Positions 41,751-51,332 are shown, numbered from the stretch's first letter. The stretch: DNA of 64,000 bases from JBBROS01 sp965217935 (GCA_965217935.1 OZ244581.1:3286001-3350000); one strand, 5' to 3'. Numbers and translations: made by a program. Notes: generated from the letters alone by a model not told the origin.

Positions 41751-42734
41751 ATGACCCCCCTCCTCCAAATCGACAACCTCCGCACCGTCTTCCCCGGCCC
41801 CCGCGGCGAAACCGCCGCCGTTGACGGCGTCTCGCTCTCCGTCAACCGCGGCCAGACCCTCGGCATCGTCGGCGAGAGCGGGTGCGGCAAGAGCGTGCTG
41901 TCGCTCTCGGTCATGCGCCTCGTGCCGCCGCCGGGGCGGATCGCGCAGGGGCGGGCGCTGTTCGAGGGGCAGGACCTGCTGTCCGCCTCGGCCGCCGTCA
42001 TGCGCGGGCTGCGCGGCAACCGGATCGCCATGATCTTCCAGGAGCCGATGACCAGCCTCAATCCGGTGTTCACCGTCGGCGACCAGATCACCGAGGCGAT
42101 GCGGGCGCATGACCGCCGGGCGAGTGCTGTGCGGCTCCGGGCGCGGGCGGCCGAGGCGCTGGACCGGGTGCGCATCCCGGCCGCGGCGAAGCGGCTGGAC
42201 GATTACCCGCATCAGATGAGCGGGGGGATGCGGCAGCGGGTGATGATCGCCATGGCGCTGTCGTGCAACCCGGACCTGCTGATCGCCGACGAGCCGACGA
42301 CGGCGCTCGACGTGACGGTGCAGGCGCAGATCCTCGATCTGCTGCGCGACTTGCAGGCGCAGAGCGGGATGGCGGTCATCCTGATCACGCATGACCTGGG
42401 CGTGGTTGCCGAGATGGCCGACGAGGTGGCGGTGATGTATGCCGGGCGGGTGGTCGAGCGCAGCAGCGGCACGGGCATCTTCGATGACCCGCAGCACCCG
42501 TATACGCTCGGCCTGCTCGGCAGCATCCCCAAGATCGAGGAGGAGCGGGAGCGGCTGCTGGCGATCGAGGGGGCGGTGCCGGCGCCGTTCGCGCTCCCGC
42601 CCGGGTGCCGGTTCCATCCGCGCTGCGTGTTCGGCGCCGAGGCGTGCACGGAGACCGACCCAGCCTTGCGTCCGCTCGGCCCGGAGCACAGTGCTGCCTG
42701 CATCCGCGCGCCGGTGGAGGAGATCGCGGCATGA
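41751..42734 (+). CDS. Oligopeptide/dipeptide ABC transporter ATP-binding protein (DppD-like)
   Basis: A 327-residue ATPase: Walker A GESGCGKSVLSLSV, Q-loop FQEPMTSLNPV, signature MSGGMRQRVMIAMAL, Walker B DLLIADEPTTALDV, H-loop ITHDLGVVAE, and the C-terminal PGCRFHPRCVFGAEAC cluster typical of Dpp/Opp ATPases (possible Fe-S cysteines). Start ATG 41751 begins the conserved domain. Overlaps the next ATPase by ATGA. Permease and binding-protein genes are not nearby, so this pair is separated from its partners. Confidence 0.93.
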   Translation: MTPLLQIDNLRTVFPGPRGETAAVDGVSLSVNRGQTLGIVGESGCGKSVLSLSVMRLVPPPGRIAQGRALFEGQDLLSASAAVMRGLRGNRIAMIFQEPMTSLNPVFTVGDQITEAMRAHDRRASAVRLRARAAEALDRVRIPAAAKRLDDYPHQMSGGMRQRVMIAMALSCNPDLLIADEPTTALDVTVQAQILDLLRDLQAQSGMAVILITHDLGVVAEMADEVAVMYAGRVVERSSGTGIFDDPQHPYTLGLLGSIPKIEEERERLLAIEGAVPAPFALPPGCRFHPRCVFGAEACTETDPALRPLGPEHSAACIRAPVEEIAA

Positions 42735-43810
42735 CGGCGCTGCTGGAGGCGGAGGGGCTGGCCAAGCATTACCCGATGCGGCGGGGGCTCGTGGTGTCCC
42801 GAACCGTGGGCGCCGTTCGGGCGGTGGACGGCATCGGGTTCGGCTTGGCCCGCGGGGAGACGCTGGCGCTGGTGGGGGAGAGCGGGTGCGGCAAGAGCAC
42901 GACGGCGCGGCTGGTTCTGCGGCTGATCGAGCCGACCGCGGGCCGCGTGCGGTTCGAGGGCGAGGACATCACCAAGCTCGGGGGGGCGGGGCTGCGGGCG
43001 TTGCGGCGGCGGATGCAGATCGTGTTCCAGGACCCGTTCGCCTCGCTCAACCCGCGGATGACGGTGGGCGAGATCGTCGAGGAGCCGCTGGTGGTGCATC
43101 GGATCGGCGACGGGCGAGCGCGGCGGGCACGGGTGGCGGAGCTGCTGGCGCTGGTCGGGCTCGCGCCGTATCACGCCGCGCGGTATCCGCACGAGTTCTC
43201 GGGTGGGCAGCGGCAGCGGATCGGGATCGCGCGGGCGCTGGCGGTCGAGCCGGCGGTGATCGTGTGCGACGAGCCGGTCAGCGCGCTCGACGTGAGCATT
43301 CAGGCGCAGGTGGTGAACCTGCTGAAGGATTTGCAGGCGCGGCTTGGGCTGTCCTACCTGTTCATCGCGCATGACCTGGCGGTGGTGAAGCACGTGGCCG
43401 ACCGGGTGGCGGTGATGTATCTCGGGCGGATCGTCGAGACCGGCGCCAAGGCGCAGGTGTTCGCCAATCCACGGCATCCGTATACACGGGTGCTGCTATC
43501 GGCCATTCCGCGGCCGGACCCGCACCGGCGGCTGGCGCGGCAGGCGGCGGGGGGCGACGTTCCGAGCCCGGCCAACATCCCGCCGGGCTGCCGGTTCCAT
43601 ACAAGGTGCGCGTACGCGGTTGACCGCTGCCGGATGGAGGACCCTGCCTTGCGACTGATCGAAACCGGCCATCTTTCCGCCTGTCATCGCGCCGAGGAGT
43701 TGCCGCCGCCCGACGATGCGGCCGAGGTCCACGCGCCGCCGCCGGCCGCGGCCCGGCGGTTGGCGTTGTATGCCGAGCGGCGCGGCCTTGTTCGGTCGGA
43801 TGCGGCATGA
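42731..43810 (+). CDS. Oligopeptide/dipeptide ABC transporter ATP-binding protein (DppF-like)
   Basis: A 359-residue second ATPase of the pair: HYPMRRGLVVSRTVGAVRAV, Walker A GESGCGKSTTARLVL, FQDPFASLNPR, FSGGQRQRIGIARAL, VIVCDEPVSALDVS, IAHDLAVVKH, and PGCRFHTRCAYAVDRC. Couples to DppD upstream and overlaps the alcohol dehydrogenase downstream (ATGA). Substrate unknown. Confidence 0.93.
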   Translation: MTALLEAEGLAKHYPMRRGLVVSRTVGAVRAVDGIGFGLARGETLALVGESGCGKSTTARLVLRLIEPTAGRVRFEGEDITKLGGAGLRALRRRMQIVFQDPFASLNPRMTVGEIVEEPLVVHRIGDGRARRARVAELLALVGLAPYHAARYPHEFSGGQRQRIGIARALAVEPAVIVCDEPVSALDVSIQAQVVNLLKDLQARLGLSYLFIAHDLAVVKHVADRVAVMYLGRIVETGAKAQVFANPRHPYTRVLLSAIPRPDPHRRLARQAAGGDVPSPANIPPGCRFHTRCAYAVDRCRMEDPALRLIETGHLSACHRAEELPPPDDAAEVHAPPPAAARRLALYAERRGLVRSDAA

Positions 43811-44994
43811 CCGCGCCGTTGTTTTCGCCGCGGGCGATGCGCCTGGGCGGCGGGGCGGTGGGGCAGGTGGCGGAGGTGCTGGCCACGTTCGGCCTGAGCC
43901 GGCCGCTGGTGGTGACCGACCCGTATATGGTCTCGTCCGGGCTGGTGCGGCGCTGCCTCGATCCGCTGGATGCGGCCGGGTTTCGTTTCGCCGTGTTCAG
44001 CGACACGGTGCCGGAGCCGACCGACACCGTGATCGAGGCCGGGGTGCTGGCGGTGGCAGAGGGGGATTACGACTGCCTAATCGGGTTCGGCGGCGGCTCG
44101 CCGATCGATACGGCGAAGGCGGTCGCGATCCTGGCGGCGGGCCGGGCGGCGCGGCCCGGCGCCCTGATGCGGGACTTCAAGGTTCCGTTCGCGGCCGATC
44201 AGGCCCTGCTGCCGGTGATCGCCATTCCGACCACCGCGGGGACGGGCAGCGAGGCGACGCGGTTCACCGTGATCACCGACACGGAGCGGGGGGAGAAGAT
44301 GCTGATCGCGGGGCTAGGGGCATTGCCGCTGGCGGCGATCGTCGATTACGAGCTGACGTTCAGCGTGCCGCGCCGGATCACCGCTGACACGGGGGTGGAC
44401 AGTTTGACCCATGCGCTGGAGGCGTACGTGTCGCGCCGGGCCAACGCTTATTCGGACGTGCAGGCGCTGGCGGCGATGCGGCTGATCGGGGGGAACTTGC
44501 GTGCAGCTTACGCCGAGCCAGGGGATGCCAAGGCGCGGGAGGCGATGATGCTGGGGGCGACCTTGGCGGGGATTGCCTTCACCAACGCCTCGGTGGCGCT
44601 GGTGCATGGCATGTCGCGGCCGATCGGGGCGCATTTCCATGTGCCGCACGGGCTGAGCAACGCGATGCTGCTGCCGGCGGTCACCCGGTTCGGGCTGGAG
44701 GCGGCGGAGGCGCGGTATGCCGAAGCGTCGCGGGCGATCGGGTTCGCGGGGCGGGAGGATGCGGACGGGGCGGCGGCGGAGAAGCTGGCGGAAGGCTTGG
44801 CCGCGCTCAACCGCGAGCTGGAGGTGCCGACGCCCGCGGGGTTCGGGATCGACAAGGCGGCCTGGGACGGGCGGCTTGAGCTGATGGCGGAGCAGGCGCT
44901 GGCGTCCGGCAGCCCGGCGAACAACCCGCGGGCGCCGGACAAGGCCGAGATCGTGGCGCTGTATCAGGTGGCCTGGTCGGGCAACAGCGGTTAG
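43807..44994 (+). CDS. Iron-containing (group III) alcohol dehydrogenase
   Basis: A 395-residue dehydrogenase: LIGFGGGSPIDTAKA (NAD binding), PTTAGTGSEATRF, DTGVDSLTHALEAYVS and metal-binding HGMSRPIGAHFHVPHGLSNA (histidines and, earlier, an Asp). Oxidises alcohols or reduces aldehydes, perhaps of a maleylacetate-reductase or lactaldehyde-like type. Its start overlaps the DppF gene, an unusual operon of transporter ATPases and an oxidoreductase. Confidence 0.92.
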   Translation: MTAPLFSPRAMRLGGGAVGQVAEVLATFGLSRPLVVTDPYMVSSGLVRRCLDPLDAAGFRFAVFSDTVPEPTDTVIEAGVLAVAEGDYDCLIGFGGGSPIDTAKAVAILAAGRAARPGALMRDFKVPFAADQALLPVIAIPTTAGTGSEATRFTVITDTERGEKMLIAGLGALPLAAIVDYELTFSVPRRITADTGVDSLTHALEAYVSRRANAYSDVQALAAMRLIGGNLRAAYAEPGDAKAREAMMLGATLAGIAFTNASVALVHGMSRPIGAHFHVPHGLSNAMLLPAVTRFGLEAAEARYAEASRAIGFAGREDADGAAAEKLAEGLAALNRELEVPTPAGFGIDKAAWDGRLELMAEQALASGSPANNPRAPDKAEIVALYQVAWSGNSG

Positions 44995-44997
44995 CCT

Positions 44998-45096
44998 GCA
45001 ATCGCTCTGACTGGAAAAGCGAGGCGCGTCAATTGCCAGTCCAGATCAGTGCCAGACCCTAATCATCCTAAACACAGTCAGGGCGACAAGCCTCTA
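44998..45096. repeat. Intergenic repeat, family 1 copy B
   Basis: Shares with copy A (18212) the order GCAA-TCGCTCTGACTGGAAAA and the exact core TCAATTGCCAGTCCAGATCA (45029-45048), then CAGTCAGGGCGACAAG and a terminal CTCTAG. It also lies between convergent genes and again supplies the TAG stop of the minus-strand gene. The second hairpin has decayed, while the first is kept in altered form (TCGCT/AGCGA). Confidence 0.83.
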
Positions 45097-45822
45097 GAGG
45101 TCGTTGCTCAGCGGCAGGATCACCAAGTCCCTGATCGTGACGGTGCGCGGCCGGGTCAGCATGAACAGCACGGCCTCGGCCACGTCCTGCGGCTGCAGCA
45201 GGCCGCCGGTGGCGATCGCGTCGTCGAGTTTGGCCTTGGGCCAGTCGTTGAGCAGGGGCGTGACGACCGGGCCGGGGGCGACCGCGCCGACGCGGATGCC
45301 GTGCTTGAACATCTGGCGGCGGAGCGTGTGAACGAACGCCTGGATGGCGTGCTTCGAGGCAGTATAGACCGGCTCGACCACGACGGGGACGTGGCCGGCG
45401 ACCGAGCTGGTGACGATGATGTCGCCGGTCTCGCGCCCGACCATGTGCGGCAGGACGGCGTGGATGGAGCGGAAAGCGGCATTGATGTTGAGGTTGAGCA
45501 TCCGGTCCCACGCATCCGGGTCGCCGCCGTGAACGTCGCCGCCGACGTATGACCCGGCGTTGGCATGGAAGATGTCGAGCTGGCCGGCTTGTTCGAGGAT
45601 TTGCGGCATCATGCCGGTCACGCTCGCGGGATCGAGCAGGTTGACGGCCAGCGGGATCGCCTGCGGGCCGATCTCGGCGCAGGCCTGGCGGAGCTTGTCC
45701 TCGGCATAGTCGACGAGCACGACGCGGGCGCCGGCCGCGGCCATAGCTTTGGCGCATTCGAAGCCGATGCCGGAGGCGGCGCCGGTGATGGCTGCAACTT
45801 TACCTGAGAGGTCCTGGGCCAT
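45094..45822 (-). CDS. Short-chain dehydrogenase/reductase (ribitol 2-dehydrogenase-like)
   Basis: A 242-residue classical SDR: TGAASGIGFECA (nucleotide binding), NAG in HANAGSYVGG, catalytic Ser in TSSVAGHV and Tyr-x3-Lys in VYTASKHAIQ. The Asp after strand 2 (VLVDYAED) indicates NAD rather than NADP. The C-terminus PRTVTIRDLVILPLSN is typical of polyol or clavaldehyde-type SDRs. Isolated between a repeat and IS debris. Confidence 0.92.
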   Translation of the reverse strand: MAQDLSGKVAAITGAASGIGFECAKAMAAAGARVVLVDYAEDKLRQACAEIGPQAIPLAVNLLDPASVTGMMPQILEQAGQLDIFHANAGSYVGGDVHGGDPDAWDRMLNLNINAAFRSIHAVLPHMVGRETGDIIVTSSVAGHVPVVVEPVYTASKHAIQAFVHTLRRQMFKHGIRVGAVAPGPVVTPLLNDWPKAKLDDAIATGGLLQPQDVAEAVLFMLTRPRTVTIRDLVILPLSNDL

Positions 45823-46140
45823 CTCGTTCTCCTTCGGTTGGCAAGTGCGGATGGCTTCGGATCGCTCTGCCTATAAAGAGCCATGCACTCGCGGGCATCA
45901 AGCGCGGTTCGCAATGAGGGCATTGTCGCAAAACACGCCGGTCATGGCCAGAGGCTCGCGCTTGTCATGAGCCGTCAGTGCAGGCACTTGCGGTTCGGGG
46001 GTGGTTGCGAGCGGGTTTGCTTGCATTGGTTTTCCAGGTGTCCACTGCCGCTTGAGGTTTGATGCCGGGTCGGTTGATTGGCGAATGTTCCATCTGAGGT
46101 GGCCCCGATCGCCTGGACAGGTTGGCGGCGTCGAGCCGAC

Positions 46141-46371
46141 CTCGTTGCATGCCTCGTCCGGTGTGGGTCTATCCAGCGGGGAGGGTGGCCGGCGCCCATT
46201 GTAATGGCCGATCCAACGCAGCAGCCCGACACGGAGCGCGCGGCCAGCCTCGAACGCATGCATGTCGGCGCCTTGGTGTTTCAGAGAGCGCCGGAGCGGC
46301 TCGATGAACTGGTTGTCCATCCAACGACCGCGGCCAGCCAGACCAAGGCCCCAGCCGGATAGCGCATCACC
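46141..46371 (-). pseudogene. IS3-family OrfB C-terminal fragment
   Basis: About 77 codons matching the end of an IS3 integrase core: RGRWMDNQFIEPLRRSLKHQ (with catalytic Glu in FIEPLRRSLK), LRWIGHYNGRRPPSPLDRPT and PDEACN. Upstream catalytic parts are absent. The rest of 45823-46140 holds no recognised gene. Confidence 0.8.
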
Positions 46372-46377
46372 GTCCCA

Positions 46378-46830
46378 GTGCCGGCGAGCATGGGGGAAAC
46401 CCTGTTCGCAAGCGCGGCGCAACGTCCGGCGGAGAACAGGGCGCGCAACCGCGAGCGGCTCGCCAGCGTGCGCGATCTGTTGCGCTGGCTGCTGGCTTGC
46501 CAGAGCTGCGGCCACGGGCTCGGCGGCCACCGCCATCGCGGGCGGTGGCGCCATGAACGTTGCTGCGGAACGGACCGCAGCCGTTGTCATGGCGAGCGCC
46601 GATGCGAGGCACGGCTGGTGGCAACCGAGCCGCTTGACGAGGCGATAACCGATAGCCTCATCGACAGCTGCGCCGAAGGCCTGATCAAGAAGCCCGCATT
46701 AGAGCCGCGCCGTGCCGGCGTGCGGCCAGGCTTGAGGCCGGAGCCCGGCACGGCGCGGACGGCAGAAGAGCAGGCCCGCTCCCTCCAGCGTGTCATCGGC
46801 AAGCTGAACCTGTTCGCGGACATGATGTAG
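46378..46830 (+). pseudogene. Large serine recombinase remnant (zinc-ribbon and coiled-coil part)
   Basis: The plus-strand reading ENRARNRERLASVRDLLRW, LLACQSCGHGLGGH, ERCCGTDRSRCHGERRCEA and LDEAITDSLI corresponds to the recombinase zinc beta-ribbon and following helix (Cys pairs spaced as in phage-type serine integrases), and the end RSLQRVIGKLNLFADMM resembles the coiled-coil tail. The catalytic resolvase domain is missing, so this is a fragment of a lost mobile element. 46831-46978 holds nothing recognisable. Confidence 0.7.
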
Positions 46831-46978
46831 GACCGGCTGAGCGGCAACATAACGCCTGAACGCCTCGAGGGCGCATTCGTCATTTCGACGACGCTTTGGC
46901 GCAGGTTGCAGGAGGCGGGAGCGTGACGTAGCGTGCCCGTCACCGCGCAGTTTGAATAAACGCGGCAAGGGAGGATGC

Positions 46979-47950
46979 TTGGGAACGGAGCCAGCCGGCC
47001 ATCGCGCGCTGCACCCGGATGCCGGGCGGCTGCTGGCGATGATCCGCGAGTCCGGGCGCCCCGCGCTCGAAACGCTGGCCCCGGCCGAGGCTCGGCAGGC
47101 CTATGCGGCGAGCCGCACGATCCTGCAGCCCCCGCCCGAGGACGTTGCCGACGTGCGCGACATGGCCATTCCCAGCGCGGGCGGCTCCTTGCCGTTGCGG
47201 CTGTATCGCGGCGCCGGCACGATGGCGTTGGCGCCGGCGCCGTGCCTCGTTTTCCTGCATGGCGGCGGCTGGATATTGGGCGACCTCGACAGCCACGACG
47301 GCGCGTGCCGGCAACTGGCCAACCGGGCAGGCTGCCAAGTCGTCGCCGTTGACTACCGGCTGGCGCCCGAGCACCCGTTCCCCGCGGCCGTGGACGATGC
47401 CCACGCCGCCCTCGCCTGGGTGGCGCGGCACGCGGCGGAGCTCGGCGTCGACCCCTCGCGCATCGCCGTGGGGGGCGACAGCGCGGGCGGCAACTTGGCT
47501 GCCGTGCTCGCGCTGATGGGGCGCGACGGCGCCGCGCCGCCGACTACGTTCCAGGCGCTGCTGTATCCGGTCGTTGACCTCCGGATGCGGACCGCGTCCT
47601 ACGCACGGGTCACGGAGGGCGTGCCGCTCACGGCCGGAACGATGCGCTACTTCGCGGATCATTACGTGCCCGACGCCGCGCAGCGTAGCGACTGGCGCGC
47701 CTCCCCGCTGCTGGCGGCAAGCCTGGCCGGGACGCCGCCGGCCCTGGTGCTGACGGTGGGGCACGACCCGCTGGCGGACGAGGGCCGCGCCTACGCCGCC
47801 CGGCTCGAGGCGGAGGGCGTGCGGGTGACGGCGCTGCATCTTTCCGATCAGATCCACGGCATGATCACCATGGGCCAGGTGATCGCGGCCAGCGGCGTGG
47901 CGCTGGACATCGCCGCCGCTGCGCTGCGTGATGCGTGGCGGACCGTTTGA
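46979..47950 (+). CDS. HSL-type alpha/beta-hydrolase (acetyl esterase Aes-like)
   Basis: A 323-residue esterase of the hormone-sensitive-lipase family: oxyanion HGGGWILGDLDSHD, nucleophile GGDSAGGNLAAV, Asp in GHDPLADEGRAY and His in DQIHGMIT. Cytoplasmic, cleaves short-chain esters. TTG at 46979 is preferred as start because GGGAGG lies just upstream and it leads directly into conserved sequence; an ATG nearby is in a different frame. Overlaps the next SDR gene by 16 bp. Confidence 0.88.
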   Translation: MGTEPAGHRALHPDAGRLLAMIRESGRPALETLAPAEARQAYAASRTILQPPPEDVADVRDMAIPSAGGSLPLRLYRGAGTMALAPAPCLVFLHGGGWILGDLDSHDGACRQLANRAGCQVVAVDYRLAPEHPFPAAVDDAHAALAWVARHAAELGVDPSRIAVGGDSAGGNLAAVLALMGRDGAAPPTTFQALLYPVVDLRMRTASYARVTEGVPLTAGTMRYFADHYVPDAAQRSDWRASPLLAASLAGTPPALVLTVGHDPLADEGRAYAARLEAEGVRVTALHLSDQIHGMITMGQVIAASGVALDIAAAALRDAWRTV

Positions 47951-48717
47951 CCGGCGGCACGCTTGCCGGCAAGTCGGCGCTGGTGACGGGCGGCGGGTCC
48001 GGCATCGGCCGGGCCGCGGCGCTCGTCTTGGCGCGGGAGGGCGCCCGGGTGCTGGTGGCAGATCTGCCGGGGCCTGGCGCTGCGGAAACGGTGCGCCAGA
48101 TCCGGGACACGGACGGCGAGGCGCAGGCCGTCGCGGCGGACGTGACGGACGAGGCCGATGTCGTTGCCATGATTGCCGCGGCCGTTGCGGCCTGGGGCCG
48201 GCTGGACTGCGCGTTCAACAACGCCGGCATCGCGCCCGCCGCGCTCGGCTCGGCCGGGCGCCGCGTGGGCGACCTCACGCGGGATGCCTGGGAGGGGTTG
48301 CTGGCCGTCAATCTCACCGGCGTCTGGCTCTGCATGAAGCACGAGCTGGCGCAGATGCAACGTCAAGGCGGCGGCACGATCGTCAACACGGCCTCCATCG
48401 CCGGGCTTGTTGGGCTGCCGGGCGCCGGCGCATACGTTGCGGCCAAGCACGGCGTCGTCGGGCTGACGAAGGCGGCGGCCATCGACTATGCCGCGGCCGG
48501 GGTGCGGGTGAATGCCGTCTGCCCCGGCTTCGTCGACACGCCGATGATCGCGGAGAGCGTGACGCGCCGGGGCGGGACGATCATGGCGGCGACGCCGCTC
48601 GCGCGCCTGGGCGCCGCCAGCGAGGTTGCGGAGGCGGTGGCCTGGCTCTGCTCCGGCCGCGCCGGGTTCGTGACCGGCTCGGCGATGACGGTCGATGGCG
48701 GCTACACGGCAGTCTGA
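47935..48717 (+). CDS. Short-chain dehydrogenase/reductase
   Basis: A 260-residue classical SDR: VTGGGSGIGRAAAL, FNNAGIAP, NTASIAGLVGLPGAGAYVAAK with catalytic Ser-Tyr-Lys, and C-terminal GSAMTVDGGYTAV. Asp in VADLPG suggests NAD. GTG start at 47935 overlaps the esterase; TTG at 47947 is an alternative. Neighbouring SDR and esterase imply a short catabolic operon for an ester or alcohol substrate. Confidence 0.91.
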   Translation: MADRLTGGTLAGKSALVTGGGSGIGRAAALVLAREGARVLVADLPGPGAAETVRQIRDTDGEAQAVAADVTDEADVVAMIAAAVAAWGRLDCAFNNAGIAPAALGSAGRRVGDLTRDAWEGLLAVNLTGVWLCMKHELAQMQRQGGGTIVNTASIAGLVGLPGAGAYVAAKHGVVGLTKAAAIDYAAAGVRVNAVCPGFVDTPMIAESVTRRGGTIMAATPLARLGAASEVAEAVAWLCSGRAGFVTGSAMTVDGGYTAV

Positions 48718-48748
48718 GGCTTTGGAAATTCTGAGGGAAAGCGGCGCG

Positions 48749-49543
48749 ATGCAATTCGACGGCAAGGTGGCCCTGATCACCGGCGGCGCGAACGGGATCG
48801 GACTCGCCGCCGCGCAGGCATTTGCCCGGCAAGGCGCCCGCGTGATGCTGGTCGACCGCGATGCCGCAGGCGAGCAGGAAGCGGCGCGCATCCGCGAGCG
48901 GGGCGGCGAGGCACGCTTCGCCGCCGCCGACGTCACCCGGTCCGCCGACGTGCAGGCCTACGTGCGGGCGACCCTCGACGCATTCGGGGCCATCGACTGC
49001 TTTTTCAACAACGCCGGCATCGAAGGCGCCGTCGTGCCCACCGCGGAGTATGACGAGGCGGTGTTCGACAGCGTGATCGCGGTCAACCTGAAGGGCGTGT
49101 TCCTCGGCCTGCGCCACGTGCTGCCGGTCATGCTGCGGCAAGGCGCCGGGGCGGTAGTCAATACTGCCTCGACCGCAGCGCTCGTGGGCTCGCCGGGGCT
49201 CTCGGCCTACGTCGCCTCCAAGCACGGCGTGCTGGGCCTGACCCGGACGGCTGCGGGCGAGGTCGCCTCGCGCGGCATCCGCGTCAATGCCGTCTGCCCC
49301 GGCCCGGCCGAAACGCGGATGATCCAGTCGCTCGAGCAGCAAGGCCATCCCAACGACCCCGAGGCCGGCGCTCGGCGCTTTCGCAATTCCATTCCGCTCG
49401 GGCGCTACGCGACGGCCGGCGAAGTGGCCAGCGTGGTGCTGTTCCTGTGCTCGGATCTGGCGGGCAGCGTCACCGCGGCGCACTACGTCGTCGATGGCGG
49501 GCGCACCGGCGTGCCCGGCGCCGCCTCCATGCCGTCCGCTTGA
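48749..49543 (+). CDS. Short-chain dehydrogenase/reductase, tandem paralogue
   Basis: A 264-residue SDR: LITGGANGIGLAAA, FNNAGIEGAVVP, NTASTAALVGSPGLSAYVASK and AAHYVVDGGRTG. Closely similar in layout to the previous gene, so the pair probably arose by duplication. ATG at 48749 follows GAGGG; the open frame upstream lies in the previous gene. No gene is seen from 49544 to 49682. Confidence 0.91.
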   Translation: MQFDGKVALITGGANGIGLAAAQAFARQGARVMLVDRDAAGEQEAARIRERGGEARFAAADVTRSADVQAYVRATLDAFGAIDCFFNNAGIEGAVVPTAEYDEAVFDSVIAVNLKGVFLGLRHVLPVMLRQGAGAVVNTASTAALVGSPGLSAYVASKHGVLGLTRTAAGEVASRGIRVNAVCPGPAETRMIQSLEQQGHPNDPEAGARRFRNSIPLGRYATAGEVASVVLFLCSDLAGSVTAAHYVVDGGRTGVPGAASMPSA

Positions 49544-49682
49544 ACCAAACCAGACAGGCTTCTAGCCTATCGCGCAATGCGGCGCGCAGCCCGGTGCGGC
49601 CAAGCGCGCCGCGGCGTATGGGAGTGAGCGTGATGCGCGTATTGAGACCCTGCCGCATGGATACGGCCTGACCGGCCCGGTG

Positions 49683-50513
49683 ATGCACGACGCCGCACTC
49701 GCGCCTGCCGCGGGACGATCGGCCGCTCCGCCCGGCAAGCCGCCGCTGCTTGAGGTGTCCGCGGTGGTGGTCCGCTTCGGGGGCATCGTGGCGCTCGACG
49801 GCGTGTCGTTCGACGTCGGGCAGCGGCAGATCTGCGGCCTGATCGGCCCGAACGGGTCAGGCAAGACAACCTTGTTCAACTGCATCAGCGGCATCTATCG
49901 CCCCAATGGCGGGGAGGTGCGGCTGCAGGGCCAGTCGCTGCGGCGCGTCAGCCGGCACCGCATCGTCGATCTCGGCATCGGGCGCACCTTCCAGAACGTC
50001 GCCCTGTTCCGCAGCATGAGCGTGCGGGAGAATATGCTGGCCGGGGCGCACCATCTCGGGCGGTCCGGCTTCGTCGCCAACGCCTTGCGCCTGCCGGGCG
50101 CGGTGCGCGAGACGGCGGCGGCGGAACGGAAGCTGGAGCAACTGCTCGACCTGCTGCGCCTGCATGACGTGGCCGAGACGCCGGTCGCGAGCCTGCCGTT
50201 CGGCACGCAGAAACGGGTGGAACTCGCCCGCGCCCTGATCGGCGATCCGAAGCTGCTGCTGCTGGACGAGCCCGCTGGAGGCCTCAACCACTCGGAGGTG
50301 GACGCGCTGGAAGAGCTGATGCGCCACATTCTACAGGCGTTCGAGCTCAGCATCCTGCTGGTCGAGCATCATATGAACTTGGTGATGCGCGTCTCGGACA
50401 AGGTGGTGGCGCTCGACCTCGGGACCAAGATCGCAGACGGGGCGCCAGAGGACGTGCGGAACAACGCGGACGTCATCCGCGCCTACCTGGGCGAGGCAGA
50501 CGATGATGAGTGA
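49683..50513 (+). CDS. livG: Branched-chain-type ABC transporter ATP-binding protein LivG
   Basis: A 276-residue ATPase: Walker A GPNGSGKTTLFNCISG, Q-loop TFQNVALF, signature here SLPFGTQKRVELARAL (LPFGxQK is normal for LivG), Walker B LLLLDEPAGGLN, H-loop LVEHHMNLVM. GTG-ATG double start; ATG taken. Overlaps livF by 11 bp. Part of a five-gene operon that imports amino acids, amides or aromatic acids. Confidence 0.93.
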   Translation: MHDAALAPAAGRSAAPPGKPPLLEVSAVVVRFGGIVALDGVSFDVGQRQICGLIGPNGSGKTTLFNCISGIYRPNGGEVRLQGQSLRRVSRHRIVDLGIGRTFQNVALFRSMSVRENMLAGAHHLGRSGFVANALRLPGAVRETAAAERKLEQLLDLLRLHDVAETPVASLPFGTQKRVELARALIGDPKLLLLDEPAGGLNHSEVDALEELMRHILQAFELSILLVEHHMNLVMRVSDKVVALDLGTKIADGAPEDVRNNADVIRAYLGEADDDE

Positions 50514-51258
50514 GGCGCCCACGCTGCGAAGGCCCGGCGAAGCTGCAGCGGCGCCGCTGCTGGAAGTCACGGGCCTGCGCGCCTTCTACGGCGCCGTCCC
50601 GGCTCTGCACGGGCTTGACTTCTCCGTCCAGCAGAATGGCATCACCACGTTGCTGGGCGCGAACGGCGCCGGCAAGACCACCACGTTGCGCGCCTTGAGC
50701 GGCCTGGTGCGCACGGAAGGCCGCATCGTCTTTGATGGCGCGCCGATCGGGCGGCTGGCGACGGAGGACATCGCCCGCCGGGGCGTCGCCCATGTGCCGG
50801 ATGGGCGCGGCACCTTGATGGAGCTGACCGTCGAGGAGAACCTGCGCCTGGGCGGCTACACGCGCAGCCGCGCCGAGGCCGCGGCCGGGATGGAGCGCGT
50901 CTTCGGCTACTTCCCGCGGTTGAAGCAACGAATCCGGCAGCAAGCCGGCACCCTCTCCGGCGGCGAGCAGCAGATGCTGGCGATCGGTCGCGCCTTGCTG
51001 CTGCGCCCCAAGCTGCTGCTGCTCGACGAACCCTCATTCGGCCTCGCGCCGCTGATCGTGCGGGAGATTTTCGACATCATGCGCCGGGTCAATGCCGAGG
51101 ACGGCGTCGGCATCCTGCTCGTGGAGCAGAATGCGCGCCTCGCCCTGGATGCCGCCGACCACGCCTGCCTGCTCGAGACCGGGCGCGTCGTCGTCGCCGG
51201 CCCGGCCGCCGAGCTGCGCGCGGACGAAGCGATCCGCCGCTCCTACTTGGGCTACTGA
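50503..51258 (+). CDS. livF: Branched-chain-type ABC transporter ATP-binding protein LivF
   Basis: A 251-residue ATPase: GANGAGKTTTLRALSG, HVPDGRGTLMELTVEENL, TLSGGEQQMLAIGRAL, LLLLDEPSFGLAPL, LLVEQNARLALD. All motifs intact. Ends 118 bp before livH, the gap that carries a family 2 repeat copy. Confidence 0.94.
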   Translation: MMSEAPTLRRPGEAAAAPLLEVTGLRAFYGAVPALHGLDFSVQQNGITTLLGANGAGKTTTLRALSGLVRTEGRIVFDGAPIGRLATEDIARRGVAHVPDGRGTLMELTVEENLRLGGYTRSRAEAAAGMERVFGYFPRLKQRIRQQAGTLSGGEQQMLAIGRALLLRPKLLLLDEPSFGLAPLIVREIFDIMRRVNAEDGVGILLVEQNARLALDAADHACLLETGRVVVAGPAAELRADEAIRRSYLGY

Positions 51259-51332
51259 GGCGATGCGCTCGCGCTTCGACATAGCCAGGAGGTGCAGCAT
51301 GGGTCGAAGCCCGAGCCTGGTTTCGTGGGCGC

